From positions 149,009 to 213,008 of the forward strand of contig MNCI01008966.1 of NCBI GenBank assembly GCA_015680685.1: a stretch of 64,000 nucleotides of DNA, read 5' to 3'. Below the pieces are notes generated by a model, which was not told the DNA's origin, did not search any database, and saw nothing but the letters and a program-made list of their open reading frames with translations. Of this stretch, positions 8,413 to 20,800 are shown one piece after another (positions within the stretch are counted from its first letter, which is position 1; every line of letters begins with the position of its first letter). The translations under genes were made by a program, and so were the position numbers. Source of the DNA: Gnetum montanum (taxonomy: Eukaryota > Streptophyta > Gnetopsida > Gnetales > Gnetaceae).

Positions 8413-11210
8413 ATGGCCCCAAAGCGTGGACAGCAAGAAGGTCCCTCTCAAGGTGCATCTAAGTGACCCAAGAGAGGTAGAGGATAGGCACCTACTGAAT
8501 AACATAAGGAGTAGAAGGCGCAATCCTTCAGTATCCATCAAGAGACTCTTGCTACTGTATAATTAGAACAGGCAAAAGCTGGAGCTGCTGCAGTGTCTGA
8601 ACAAGGACAACACCTCACGTTGCCCCCGAAGTGTGTTTAGGCCATCCGTGAAAGGTCCACATCAGTTGCAGTCATCATGGAACTAAACTTCAAACCCTTC
8701 ATGGAATTTGCTCTTGAGGTCATTAGGGAGCAACTCAAAGGGTCCCCATTATGGCCTATCCTCTCCGAAAGCGATGCCTAGTACTTAGGAGAAACGTACC
8801 AATTTTAGCACAATAAAGAAGAAGGTACCACAATTGACATTGGTGGTGTGTCTGTTGATTTTTCTACCAAGGCCATTTCGAAAGTGTTAAACCTTCCGAA
8901 TATGGGGCTGAAAGTTGCTCACCTGTCCACTCACTTTGATGCTAATGCGCGAAAGGTTTGGTTGGACAAAGCGTATGGAAAGGAAGATAAGATATATGGA
9001 GAATTGACATTGGAAGAGAGAATCTACTTGAAGATTGGTACTTATCACATATTCTCCACAAAAGGATTAAAAATGATTTTAACATATGCAGCAAGGGGAA
9101 GTGCGATATTGATGAGAAAGGTTAATGCTAACCTGCCTCATCTATATTTCATGGAGATCTTAAGGTGGTTTGAAGAATGCAAGACAAGGAAGTTTACGTT
9201 GCCCTTCCCTTGTCTCATCAGGAAGCTATGCAAGTGTGCTGGTATTTGGGGATACACCAAAGACATCCTCAAAAGAGCCCAAAATGCTTCGTATGCTAAA
9301 CTGCTGAAGCCACTAGTTGCAAGGAAAAGTGTTGGTGAGATGTTGGAGCCAGAACAAGAGCAAGAATAGACAGTGGGGCCCACTGCAACTCAACTTGTAG
9401 GGCCTAGCCAACTTCCAAGCATAGGACCCAGTCAACAACAAGAAGTAGGGCCTAGCACAAGCTAGCAAGATCAACCACTGCCATCACCGCAGGATTACCG
9501 ACCATCGATGAGCCATCTCAGGGTCATCATTGAGATGATCAGTTTGGGAAGTCGTGATGATGCAAATCTCTTCTGTATCATCACCAATGCCGTACGGCCC
9601 ACTGTCTCTATAGATCGCGCATGAGGTGAGGTTTCCATTTAGACAAGAGAAGGGGAGACTTATTGGTTGCAATAGATTTCAGGGAATGTTGCATCCTTTC
9701 AGGTGCAATTGGAGACTGGTGAAGGGGCCACAGTGGTGGTTATGTAACACCAGGACGCAACGAGAGCTACAAAGGTGGTCACAGACCACATCAAAGAATC
9801 TTTTAATGTCCCTATTATGCCACCGGTAGATTTCACAGGAGCATGGAATGCTCAAACTATGGTTGATCCCTCAATGACTTCTGCAGAGCATGAGGATGTG
9901 CTTGATCGATTGCTGCAAACAGACAAGTGATGATGTCCTTGTTTGACATCCCACAGGATGTTACAACAGCACAATCAGACCTCATCTCCACCAAAAGGAA
10001 GCTGGTCATGATAGAGATAAGGGTCGAGCACGTAGAAGTGAAATTGGCAAGACTGCAAGAAAGGCTCGTAACCTTGCAAGTTGCACAACGGGATTCCTCT
10101 CAATTCATTCTCGTAGACTAGCTGGAAACCTTCAGGATAGAGCAACTTAATAAATTACTAGTGGAAAATAAAAGAGTGGTGGAGGAAAAAGAGAAGGTCG
10201 ACTGGGATGCCTCTAAGGAACAAGCGTAAACCTATGTGCACGCCAAGGCACTCAAGGCCTTACAAGAAGAGAATAAATAGCTTGTTGCCGACAATCTTCA
10301 GTTGACCTCTGTGAAGAAACAAAAGAACGTTCTTGAAGAAAATTTCCAGTGGCTATGAGAATATTTGATCAGGGTCAACCAGGACATGAACCATTTGTCC
10401 AGAGAAAATTGAACCCTCTTAATGGAGGAGGTATGCGTCATCCATCAGAAGACGACCATTGAAATAAGCGCGTGGCAAAATGAGGACAAGCAGCATGAAA
10501 AATGAAAGGAGCATTTTTGAGACCAGGTGGGAATGTACAAGAAAGTTATCAAAAAAGAGATTCATATGGCCAAGGCCCACATCAACACTTTCAGTGCTCA
10601 ACACACTGATTGGTGGGCCATATTGGATACATATGCATTTGCCCACCAGGCAGAACTTAAAAGCTGGAACCTGCAGATTCAGGATCTCACAGAGTACATG
10701 GAGTTGGAAAATCTGCGGTATGCCAATCTAGCCATGTTGATAGTAGGATGCCCGAGGATAGAGCTCAAGAGGTAGGTAGCTACCACCTATGCCAAGTATG
10801 AAATAGAATTTCCAGAACACAAGAAAACATTGTAGAAGTTAGAAGTTGCAAATTCTAAGTTGGAGGTGGTTAAAGCAAGCTACCAAGGATAAAAAGATGT
10901 TACAACGGACTTGGCTTGACGACCTATAGATTTTTAGGAGTACAGGGACAAAGCCAGCTCCTACAAGGAGGAATGACAGTTGTTTGCAGCTTGGTATGTC
11001 AAGGAAAATAAGATGTTCTCGCAACTACCATGCCCATGGGAGGTGCTGACCCAATCAAGCATTGGAGCATCAACATGGATGGCATAGGATCCCCGAACAG
11101 AAGAGGAGAAGCTCCAAGCACTACTTCAACATCATCAAATTCGAAAACCTGGAGCACAAGACAAGGGGAAGCAACCCATGGAGGAGCCACCACCACCTGG
11201 AACCACATGA
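8413..11210 (+). pseudogene. ORF2 of element A: plant-transposon-domain plus coiled-coil protein, decayed
   Basis: Not gag, pol or a recognisable env. The ATG at 8413 starts a basic, Gln/Arg-rich N-terminus. About 8640-9370 encodes a domain resembling PF20167 ('putative plant transposon protein'), with VDFSTKAISKVLNLP, a short 'SILMRKVNANLPHLYF' type helix and the PFPCLIRKLCKCAGI block. A Pro/Gln linker follows, then about 1 kb of heptad-rich coiled coil (9930-11000), and a C-terminus ending in Pro/Gly with TGA at 11208-11210. The longest open piece is 8848-9369; several stops and at least one frameshift occur elsewhere. No transmembrane segment is visible. Function is unknown; RNA or particle binding, or oligomerisation, is possible. 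Confidence 0.8.
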
Positions 11211-11389
11211 GTTTTACAAAATTTTGTAATTTTGTGATTTTGCATTTCTTGTGTTGTGTCCCATTTTTGTTCTATTGAGTTCTCCACTATGGCATAAATA
11301 AATTCCCTATCAGTTAATAATCCCATACCTATCCACTATGTAATTAATGGGGTTTGTTCTCATTTTGACTCGAGGATGAATTTTTATTT

Positions 11390-11402
11390 AGTCATGGGGG
11401 TA
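11390..11402 (+). other. Candidate polypurine tract (element A)
   Basis: The stretch GTCATGGGGGTA abuts the 3' LTR start. D has TCATAGGGATA and B has GCTGTGGCGGTA in the same place, so this is the likely plus-strand primer site in decayed form. Confidence 0.55.
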
Positions 11403-12269
11403 TGATGAATCGTGATTCATTAGGCTGTGATATCGGGCCCTCGATATCGGATCCACGATATCAGATACACGATATCCCTGCCCAATTAACGATATCAGAT
11501 ACATCATATCATGATTCCTATGTGAGCCTATAAATACACATGTAGGTGTATGAGAGGATTCAATCTTTAAGTTTTGAAAATAGTTAGCTTTTCAGTTAGT
11601 TTTAGAAGTTAGTTTATTTCTTAGTTCCTCTCAATCCTTTCTCCCAGTGCATGCCCGCAGTGTGATGATTGTAATTATATGGAATCCTTTATTCAAGTGT
11701 GATGTACTTGGACATGCACATGACTAGAAATAAAGATCGTGATTACTCCATCATTGCAACATTCACTTAGGTTAATTACTTAATTTTAATTATTATTAAA
11801 TGTGGAATGAATATGACTTGATCACGAGCATCTACGTGTGACTGCTTGGTATCCCTGTAGCATACTTGGGCCATGTGCTTGATAATCCCCAGTGGTAGTC
11901 ATGTACAAAGCCTAAGATGTGTATGGATGATCAAGGAATGGATGCTCATCGCACTTAGGCTAGCTTAGATTCTCTCTCCCTATCTCCTCTTAGTATAGCT
12001 CTCTCTCTCCATTTTCCCTCTTAATTTAGCTAAGATTATTTTTCATCATCTCTAGGAGTAACATTAGTTTAGGAACACATCATACACCTCACTCTGGACT
12101 AAACTATACGTGACAAAGCAAATAATAGTCCAGGTGGGAAGAGAACAAACTACGATCAATGAGTAACTATCTATATACCATAATTAGCCTGTCTATGGAG
12201 TTCGACCAGATCGTGCATGAAACACTCGTATTCGTATGGTTGAGTGTAGGGGTACCTCGCCACTCATGA
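11403..12269 (+). repeat. 3' LTR of element A (867 bp)
   Basis: Partner of 3650-4515. Its GATATC array starts at 11429 and TATAAATA lies at 11529-11536. The last bases read CTCATGA, so the terminal CA has become GA. The right TSD copy ATCCC follows at 12270. Confidence 0.95.
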
Positions 12270-12274
12270 ATCCC

Positions 12275-12930
12275 CAAGCAAATGGTCAAGCTAAAGTCAC
12301 TAACCGTAAAATTACTAGAATACTCACTAGGATGGTTCATAGATTTAGATGAGATTGGAGCACAAAATTAAACAATGCTCTATGTACCTATAGGACATCC
12401 TAAAAACTACCTATAGGATACACCCCACATGAGTTAGTCTATGGCAAGTTGCCAATGCTTCCAATCTAGGCAAAGCTTCACACTGTAGCTATTGCCAGCG
12501 AAATTGATCTTAATTTGAGTTTAGGCCAAAAAGAACATCTAATGAATTTGAATCTTTTAGATGAGAATCGACTAGTAGCACTCATGGGTAGTGAAGTTCA
12601 TAAACAATACTCCAAACTTAGGCATGATTCATGGATAAGGGACATAACCATCCAACCGGGTGACAAGGTCCTTTATTGTAATCCTAGTCATTTACCCCAA
12701 AAAGCTAAATTTTAGATACTTTGGAAGGGACCATACATTATGCATGCCACTTATCCATTTGGTGCCTGACACATTCACCACCCATCTAACCCACATAAGC
12801 TTATCCTTGTTAATATCCAACAAGTCAAACCATACTATGAATATTCAAAAGAGTCTACCCAACCTACCCACCAGTCTTCTATTTGCTCTATATTTCATTT
12901 ACCTCATTTCAACAATAGGCGTGGGGGTGT
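12275..12930 (+). pseudogene. pol: Decayed pol of element D, part 2 (integrase C-terminal half)
   Basis: Continues the integrase broken at 3649. PQANGQAKVTNRKI begins at about 12274, then the LVYGK-type stretch, and an open run (12515-12715) with the LNLLDENR / SKLRHD / QPGDKVL C-terminal region of Ty3/gypsy integrases. After about 12715 the frame shifts and coding fades. This is the direct proof that A is a nested insertion and that D once had pol between gag and the non-coding segment. Confidence 0.9.
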
Positions 12931-12954
12931 CAATCTAGAGTCATAGGAACCTTA

Positions 12955-13165
12955 TTGAACCTTATTGAATTTTTCATTTTCTTTTTATTTTTCACATTCT
13001 TTGAAATTTTCTTATTCTTGTATACTTTTCCATTTCTTTAATTTTTCATATTATTTTACATTTTTTAATTCTTTAACATTTTTCATTCTTTACAATTTTT
13101 CATAATTTTTCCTATCTTTTCCATTTCTTTTATACTTTTTTTTTTCAAACCATTTGTAAATAATT
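12955..13165 (+). repeat. T-rich tract after pol (element D)
   Basis: About 200 bp of degenerate TTTTTCATTTTCTTT-like sequence. An equivalent tract in the same relative position occurs in B (53275-53385), C (minus, 59560 to 59345) and F (minus, 19510 to 19200). It is nearly lost in A. Confidence 0.75.
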
Positions 13166-13189
13166 TTGATTATTAATAAGATACATTAA

Positions 13190-14142
13190 ATAAATGTAAG
13201 ATGTAGTCTAATAAAGTGAATATTTCTCTATGGTATGAAGTCATAAGAGACTGATAATTTGCATAGTGAGCTCACATAATCCATCCATCCATTCCATTAA
13301 TAAAAGGTTCTTACCATGGCCATAATGCTATTCTTTGTCATCATACAACTAAGAATAAACTTGTGATCATTATGCTTGGATTGAAAAGTGAAGAACCAAG
13401 TGGAAATGAATAGGGTGTAACATCAAGGGGACTTGTGGGTTCTCTTTGGATTATTATTGTAAGTTCTATTATGTTACTAAGGTTGTATTATATCCTTGTA
13501 GATTTAATGAAAAATGGGAGTAAGACTAAAATTAGTGCTACCTTCAGAGGTTGACATAGTTCAAAAACTAAAAAGAGCACAGAATAAATTTCTGGGGCTC
13601 TAATAGAAAGACATGTTACCCATGCTTGAAGGTAGATGGCTTCTTAGAAGTCTAAAAATATAATAATAAGTGCTATAAATAAAACTTCTCCTTTGGACAA
13701 TATGCCAAGTGATAATACTCCTTGTAACATTGATAGTCTTATGATTGTAATTCCAAGAGATGAAATGATGCAATGTCACTGGAATGTGGTCTGGACTTGG
13801 TTTGAATCTTGGACAGAAAGACTAATGATTACTTTTAACCACTAATAAAACACAAAAATTCATTACACCTATGGTAAGACATCTCACATCCCAATTTCTA
13901 CAATCCCTTCTAAGTTCATCTCATATCACTATTTGAACTATCATAACTTGTGATTTTGTGTAACATAGAGTTATTTTCCAAATTGGTGATACTAACATGT
14001 GTGTTTTGCTAAATAGGTATGCATTACATTCAATTCCTTAAGTGCCTAAGGATACTTTTAGGTGTTGTTATACAAGGGCATTAAGGGCTAGAGCCTACTT
14101 TGGGGAGGACCCACTTATATCATTGTTGTATCTTATACCTAC
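13190..14142 (+). other. Conserved non-coding segment of element D, left part
   Basis: Aligns to A 6593-7560 through the AATAAAAGGTTCTTACC, GACTTGTGGGTTCTCTTTGG, AGAAAGACATG and CTTTGGGGAGGACCCACTT blocks. It is broken at 14142 by element F and resumes at 26734. No gene is seen. Confidence 0.8.
14138..14142 (+). repeat. Target-site duplication of element F (left copy)
   Basis: CCTAC here matches CCTAC at 26729-26733 across the F insertion. Confidence 0.9.
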
Positions 14143-14445
14143 TAATGAGTGGCTAGTATCCCTATGCTCAACCATATGAATCACTAAGTGTTCATACTCA
14201 ATCCAATTGAATTATGTGGATTCTATGTCTTCTGGTACACTAGTCTCAAGGAAGTGAAATTACCCTAACAGTCATTCATTGTCTTCCCAATTACACTTGT
14301 GATATGCAAAGGCATGGTTAAGTGTAGTTAAGGCATATGATTTTTATTATTTTTATGTTTTATGTTTTGGGTGTTTAAAACAATGGAAGGAATGAAGTGC
14401 TTCAATTGCTAATTTAATCTAACTAACTACACCTAATCTAACAAT
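14143..14445 (-). repeat. Truncated 3' LTR of element F
   Basis: Matches the first 300 bases of the right LTR (25773-26080 on the plus strand) almost base for base, then stops. The rest, including all of U3 and the TATA region, is missing, and unrelated sequence leads into the end of ORF2. The outer tip reads TAATGAG where the intact tip is TGATGAG. Confidence 0.88.
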
Positions 14446-14647
14446 TGCTAACAATTGTTAGATTACAAAATTTGTGGTGTTCATGACACAAAATTAAACC
14501 CCATGATATGACTACTCAAATTGGATAGTACATCCTCTAATGACATGAAGATGGTTGAGAAGATCAAATAGTCCTAGGTGGTGGAGGTTCTTGAGGTTTC
14601 AAAGGACCTTCACCAGCTTGAAGCACACATGATGGTTAAGGAGGCTA

Positions 14648-17425
14648 TGGCTATCTTGTTGTGGCTGCTACCTTTGGCGGAAGGTGAAAGGTATTCAATA
14701 ATGCCTTCATCTTCTCCTCCTTTCTTTGGCGATCATTCACAGTCCACATAGCATCACCAATGTGGACTAGAATGGGGATATTCCATAGATAAGGCATTAA
14801 TCGGAATAGCTCCTTGACGTTGATGAACCAAGTAGCAAATTCTTTGCATTTGATATTGAACACCTTAATTGCATTTTGTAGCTCCTAGTAGTCAATCATT
14901 TTTTTGGCCAAGCCCTCGATAGTCGATCTCTAATTAATATATTTGTCCTTGAGAACCCTGAGTTCAGTATTTGCCATTGCAAGCTTTTGCTTAGTGTCCT
15001 TGTGGTGCTTAAACTTGGCCTCATACAACAAGTACAAGTTGGCCACCTACTTTTCTAGTTTTGACCACGACCATCTGGTAGTCAACATAGCCAAGTTTGC
15101 ATATCAGAGGTTGGTGAGCTCCATGTATTCAATCATCTCATCTATATACAACTTCTTCAAGCAAATTTTTGTTTTATTGTATTGATCAACCCCATCAACA
15201 ATGGGTTGCCATAATTTGTGTCCTTGCTGGAGTTACTGGAGGGTCTCATTCACCTTTTCCATCACTACTTAAATGTGTTTCTCATTTATTTCCTTCTATA
15301 GGCAAACCTAGTCTCTGTAGTGATTTTAGACTCTCTCAAATATGAGAGCTTCTAATTTTCAAGCAGCTACTTCTATTGCAGTCTTTTGGTAAAGGGCACA
15401 AACCTCCCCCATGGAATGGTTTCTATTCTTTCTTGCTAATCTCCTTAACTTTATAATTGCTCTAGTTAGTTGCTCCTATTATTGATAGATAAAATTAGTC
15501 AATTATTGTTTATGTGCATCAACATTTTGTAGGTGATGATTTTCTACAATCAACTGAACATTCTCCTGGTGTGTTAGATCCAAGGCCTTCTGAATTTTAT
15601 GCTAGGTGATCTCTATGAAGAATCAATAGAACACCATCGTCTCCATCACACTCTCAACCCCTTTCAACTTAGTGTGAAGCTATTCAAAAGCTTCATCTCT
15701 TTTCAATGCTAGGTTGAGAAATGCAGGGTTAGTAATCTGGGCTCTCAATTCAACAACTTCCATAGCCAAGCATTCATTTAGCTCCTTAGCTATTTTGAGT
15801 TGTTCTTTCAAAATAATATTCTTATCCTTTGCCTCTAGTAGCTTCAACTATGTTGTAGTTATACTATTTGGAAGGTCAAAGACATCCGGAAGTGGTTTTC
15901 TAGTTCCTACTAGTCGGTCCAGCAGCTGTTCATGCTATGCTGTGCTTAGTCAGCTACTTATGGTTCCAATGGACATCTACACATCTTTAAGTGTAGTTAT
16001 GTCTAGTACAAATTTCATAAGTGCATTGAGTGTCTCAGCGATTCTATCAACAACCAGCTCTACTATTGTTTCTTGCCCTTGGTGTTACATCACCAATATT
16101 GTTGCCCCCTTGCCCTCCTCTAAGCATACCAAAAAGGTCACAGTGTTTCCAAAAATCTCTAAGAATTGCATTTGTTCATTGAGAGATATAGTTACCTCTA
16201 TAGCACTAGGATTCGACCTCATAGATAGTTGCATTCATTGGGTAAAAAAAATGGATCCACCTTCCTCCATCTAGTTGATTATTCAGGCCACCACATTCAG
16301 GTGACTTTTCGTGGGCTAGTATGTAGATGGGTCTCCACCACTCATGCTTGCATGGTGCTCTTGCTTGCTCAAGATCCATTCTCAAAAATCACACAACCAT
16401 TGGGATGTTGTAGTGATGTCTAACACTATTTTCTAAGTGGCAAGTGAACGTGGTGATAGTTGCTCTTCTTCTTAGATTATTGTTGTAGGAGTCTTGTCAT
16501 TCATCATCTTTTCCTAATTAGTGGTCGGTGCGCATCAAACAACATTATTAGTATAGTGGGATATTCCTCCCCTTCAACATAGTTTTTTGATGAGACATGG
16601 AAAGGGGAGTGCCTTCCTTCTACGTTCATTCTTCTTAAATCACTTTTCTATGTCTAAATAGATTAGCTGTGGAAGGTTAACTGAGAATCTTCCACTCAGA
16701 GCGGCACACACATAGGAAGAAAAGATAGTGATCTTGCTAGGCCTCACCATGGGATTTACATGAAAGGCCACAATCTTGTAATGGATTCTTTTTTTTAGTG
16801 TGAGCACACCGTACTACTTACAGTTGACACCATAGCATAGCTGAATGCATTCCTTTTTAATGCTAGGATCTACCTACATTAGAATCTTAGTGAGATTTAC
16901 CCTAGTTTCAAGCAACTGAAGTGTCTTTGCAATGGCTTGCATCAAATAGGACACTAAAATTTCCTTGATCTTGACTATTAAACTAACCTGCTTGTTACTC
17001 CAAAATAGAAATGTCTCTCCCATATACCACTTCCTGCTGAAAGTGATAATTGGCCACATGGGAGAGATCTTCAATTAGTCATGCACCTCTTTAGGTGCTT
17101 GCTCCAAGAAAGAGCTAAAGTTCAACTCTTGAAGCACTATTTTCTAGACCTTTGATCTAATTTAGTTTAGGTATGCTTGCATCAAGGTCACCTCAAGGCT
17201 CTCTTGTTGAGTTGGTGCCTCATCCTGGTTTGAATGTTCTGTTACTACCACCTACTTTGGAATCTAACAAACAGACTCCAATTTGACTTCCTCTCTAAGA
17301 GGTCCTATAGCATAGGTTATGATCGATTCTTCTTGGGCTTGTTCTTGGCCCCTTCCCATTCTTGGCCATTTTCCCCTTGGTTGAGATGGTTCTCCTTCCT
17401 ATGTGTGTTTGCCTTTTGGTGTCAT
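14648..17425 (-). pseudogene. ORF2 of element F, decayed
   Basis: Same gene as in A, B and D. The predicted ATG (17425-17423) opens a short basic segment like the MTPK/MAPKRG starts of D and A. The segment around 17074-16874 aligns to the WPILS...WYLGETxxFW part of the PF20167-like region. The following 2 kb read on the minus strand as decayed coiled coil. The C-terminal block (14863-14651) aligns to the FAAWYVKxNQMF..PYPWEVP end of B. The base run before the ATG reads TATAA instead of the TGTAG/TGCAG acceptor of A and B, so the leader splice site looks mutated. Confidence 0.75.
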
Positions 17426-17860
17426 TTATAGTCATAACACATCCGTGGATTAGTAGATATAATGTGTAACTTAAAATATTTAGATACCTTATGTTGTTAA
17501 TTATTTACACTTGGCTATGATTAGACCATGGTAGATTTATTATTTTGTTAATTAATTTTTTTATTGTAAGTGTCACCGGAGCTCATTAGAAGGGTTTAAC
17601 TCCTCTAATTTGGTGTTTTAATGTTAATTTCTTAGTTAAACCTTTGTGGGAGTTAGAAAAATGTTGAAACATTTTCCATTAAAAAATGGCATGTTTGTGT
17701 CCCCCACGACTAAGAGCTTACCTTTGAGAGCTACAAGGTCAAAGAATAGAGTGATTTGGACAAAAAATTAGGAAATTATGGGCTTGTGAAGGTTCTAGGC
17801 TCCAAAAACTACCAAAGACTCCTTGGGTGTTTAAGAGAAAATGTGAAAAGTTTAAAGGGG

Positions 17861-17941
<81 letters not shown>

Positions 17942-18300
17942 GATTTTTGTGTTGCATCGATGGGACCACATATATGCATGGGCTCTATTGATGGTGTCTT
18001 CTTTACGGGGTTCATAAAAAAATTTTTCAAATTGTAGTATTTCAAAAAATACAAGGAATTTTTGAATGAATATGGGGTCTATGGAGTACCAAAAAAGCCA
18101 AGAATATGATGAAACCATTGAAGAGGATCTTTGAAAGCTTAAAAATTCAAAAATTTGATGGAGAATGTGTGAATTGAAGAAAATACTTAAGGAGCATGCA
18201 ATCAGATGCAGAAGATGGGTACATGAAAGATTCTAATTACAATAATGCCTAAGGATAAGGTACTTAATGAACCCAACCAAGAGATATGCAGTGGGTCTTG
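17426..18300 (-). other. Leader and promoter region of ORF2 (element F)
   Basis: Minus strand. CTTAGTCGTGGGGGACAC (near 17700) matches the leader of A and B. A TATA-like GCATATATGTGGTCCC lies near 17970, where A has TATATATATGGACCCC. No GATATC units are upstream, and F's LTR lacks them too. A long (CA)n run has expanded between the TATA region and the leader. Confidence 0.6.
17863..17938. repeat. (CA)38 microsatellite
   Basis: Seventy-six bases of uninterrupted CA within the ORF2 leader region of element F. The unbroken run suggests recent slippage. The translated Thr/His and Cys/Val runs over it are not genes. Confidence 0.99.
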
Positions 18301-19185
18301 CCCATAGCAAGTACACGCCCTTTTTTCCCTTGCATAACCTCAACGTAAGGAGTCTATGGGCCCCATATGTGATTAATGGTTTATGAAAGTTAAGGACCAA
18401 AAATTGGAAGATTCTACCAAAGAATTCAAGTATGTTAGACAAAGACACCAAACAAGAACATTGACACTGATAGTGAGGTGACTTATGGGAAGCATGGATG
18501 GATGATGGAGAAGGTGGAATGGAGTTCTAAATTGAGGTCATAAGAAGTTTCTTTTGGATTTGTGTTTAATTGACTTTAGAAGATCCATCCTTAGTCCAGA
18601 CAAAAACTAATTATTTTCAGTGACTTTGTATTGATACTCCATGATTGATCCACCCCCTTAAGACACAAGAGTGCTCCCATAGAACAAGCATCATTCCTTA
18701 AAGAGAAGAAAAGAGAAGTAGGAAGTGAGAGAGGGCCTTAGTTAGAGGGGACCTTTAGGTATGGATAACATGTCTTTCTAGTTTCATAACCAGTGCTTGT
18801 AGCTCATTTATTTGTCTAAGGGGTGTGCTTTGAATTCCCATCATTTTTTTTATTTCTTTTGTTCTCTTACTTTTTTTTATATGAGAATTGCACCATGTAA
18901 AGATTTATTTAACTTCTTGTTTATGGTCGACACAAAATGGTAAGAAATCTATGAAAACACTCATGCATCCAAGTAGAGAAGCACAAAGAGTATTGAGTCC
19001 CCCTAAAGTCACACCATGTGCAAACCTTTGAATCCGTCCTACATCTAGAAGCCACCAAGGTCACAAATTTATTAAAGGTTTATTTAATGAAAGGAACCTC
19101 ATGTTCCCAAAATGAGGAAAACCATAGAGTTTTGTAAATGGGTGGATGTCGTCAACCCACTGTCTATTCCATGAAAAAGAAACCA
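18301..19185 (-). other. Conserved non-coding segment of element F
   Basis: Diverged copy of the A/B/C/D segment in the right place. Recognisable blocks are GGTGGATGTCGTCAACCCAC (near 19142) and the CATGTCTTTCTAGT block (near 18770). No gene is seen. Confidence 0.65.
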
Positions 19186-19199
19186 CGCCTTAGTCATTG

Positions 19200-19510
19200 G
19201 TACAAAAATTCAAAAATAGAAACCAACTATTAGTAAACAAAAAAATTAAAAGTAAACCACCATTAGCAACAGCTATAGCACCACTGTGTCCTATTGGCAC
19301 AAAGCACATTTATGAATAGAAATTAGAAAATCACAGTAAAATAAAGTAAAATATATAAGAAAGTGTAAAATATTCAAGAAAAATTTAAATGTACTAATGA
19401 TGGTGTAAAACAAAAAATGGTGTAAATTAGGAAAAAATTTTAAAATTTAAAAGATGTAAAATAAAAAATTTACAAAAAATAAAAATGTTTAAAATAAAAA
19501 ATAGAAAAAT
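19200..19510 (-). repeat. A/T-rich tract of element F
   Basis: A-rich on the plus strand, hence T-rich in the sense of F, between integrase and the non-coding segment, as in D and B. Confidence 0.65.
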
Positions 19511-19979
19511 TGAGGACCCACATATATGATTAACATGGATGGCCATCTCCCACATGACTGAGTTGAAAGAAGGAGATTTGAAAAATTGAGAGAGTTTGTC
19601 TATCTATTGAGGCATTGCTTCCACTAGCTTGCATGGGTTCATGAAAAGGTTTGACTTGTTGCATGTTGACCAACTACTTTTAATCCAGGCTCTTAGGTTT
19701 GTAGATCAACATGACCCCACAAGAGAACATTTCCTAAATGATGTAAGGTCCTTCCCACAATGTCTGGAACTTCATTGAGGTATGTGTGTGGTGTTCTAGT
19801 AGGGAACCTTATCTCCTAATTGAAATTTCTATTTCCATATTCTAAGGTCATGACACTTTTTATTGAAAGCCTTGTGCACTTCATTCAAGCATAGGTCTAC
19901 CAATAAATTTTCATCTAGCATGTTCAGGTTGATTAATCTTTCTTTTTATGCTAGGCTAAGGTCAAGGTCCAAGTCATAG

Positions 19980-20800
19980 GCTATAAAGTGTATGGAGCTT
20001 AGATTGGATAGGCACAACTGGTAATTTTCTGTACACTAGTTCATAGGGAGAGTAGCCTATAGGAAATTTCCATGTTGAGTAGTATGCCCAAAGGGCATCG
20101 TTTAATTTTGTGCTCTAGTTTCTCCTATATTTGCTAATAGTTCTCATTAGGATGTTTATGATTTTCCTATTGGTAACTTCTACTTGATCATTAGCTTGGG
20201 GGTGGTAGGGTGTTGTTAATTTATGTTCAACCCCAAAGAATTACATAAGCTTGTGAAAAGTAGCACCTATAAAATGGGTTATGTTATTAGAAATTAGTGC
20301 ACGTGGCACCCCAAACATGTTCACAACATTTTTTTGTACAAACTATGCAACAATGGATGATGTATAGTCGCTGACAATTGCTACTACTACGCATTTTGTG
20401 CAATAATCAACAACAATGATTATATATGCCTTTTCATTTGACATGGGTGTGATGGAACCCATGAAGTTGATGTTGCATATGTCAAAGGATTCTAGTGGTT
20501 GAATCCATTATTGAGATCCGTCTATTTGTATAGTTGTCCCATCATCTTATTGGTAGCGTTCACAAGAGCAAACAAATTTGTGGACGTACTTGAAGATGGT
20601 TGGCCAATAATACCCTACCATTAGGGTCTGAATGGCCATGCATCTCCTAGCATAGTGGCCCCCATAAGGACCCTCATGAATGTCTTGGAGAACAAGCAAT
20701 TGATCAGCATAAGGTACACACCAACAAACCAAGCCATTGACGCTCACCTTGTAAAGGTGTCCATTGATTTTCATGAAGCATTTGGCCTAATAAAGAAACT
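19980..20800 (-). pseudogene. pol: Integrase of element F, decayed
   Basis: Inserts element cDNA into the genome. An open run (20774-20547) carries the His/Cys zinc-binding region: EGPYGGHYARR, GYYWPT and CSCERYQ. The catalytic core follows (about 20480 down to 20050) with the FMGSITPMSNEKAY and VVDYC stretches. The second core Asp region reads SNN rather than the usual DN, and the LVYxKLPVVP end is visible near 20030. Stops throughout. Confidence 0.85.

Larger units (their letters stand above)
3650..12269 (+). mobile_element. Element A: full-length, pol-less Athila-like LTR retrotransposon (8620 bp)
   Basis: Both LTRs (3650-4515, 11403-12269), TSD ATCCC, tRNA-Asp PBS, gag, the non-coding segment, internal promoter, leader intron and ORF2 are present. 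No protease, RT, RNase H or integrase sequence lies between gag and the non-coding segment, so A is non-autonomous and would need enzymes in trans. The two LTRs differ mainly by C/T and G/A changes, as expected of methylated DNA decaying after insertion. Confidence 0.95.

Noticed and set aside
8413-11210. ORF2 as an envelope-like gene, as in some Athila elements
   Set aside because: No signal peptide or hydrophobic membrane segment could be found in any of the copies. The protein is charged and coiled-coil rich.
12919-12935. GGCGTGGGGGTGTCAAT as the polypurine tract and LTR start of D
   Set aside because: The sequence after it is the T-rich tract and non-coding segment also found in F and B. 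D's true 3' LTR starts at 49154.
17756-18118. ORFs reading Thr-His or Cys-Val repeats
   Set aside because: They only translate the (CA)n microsatellite in the F leader.
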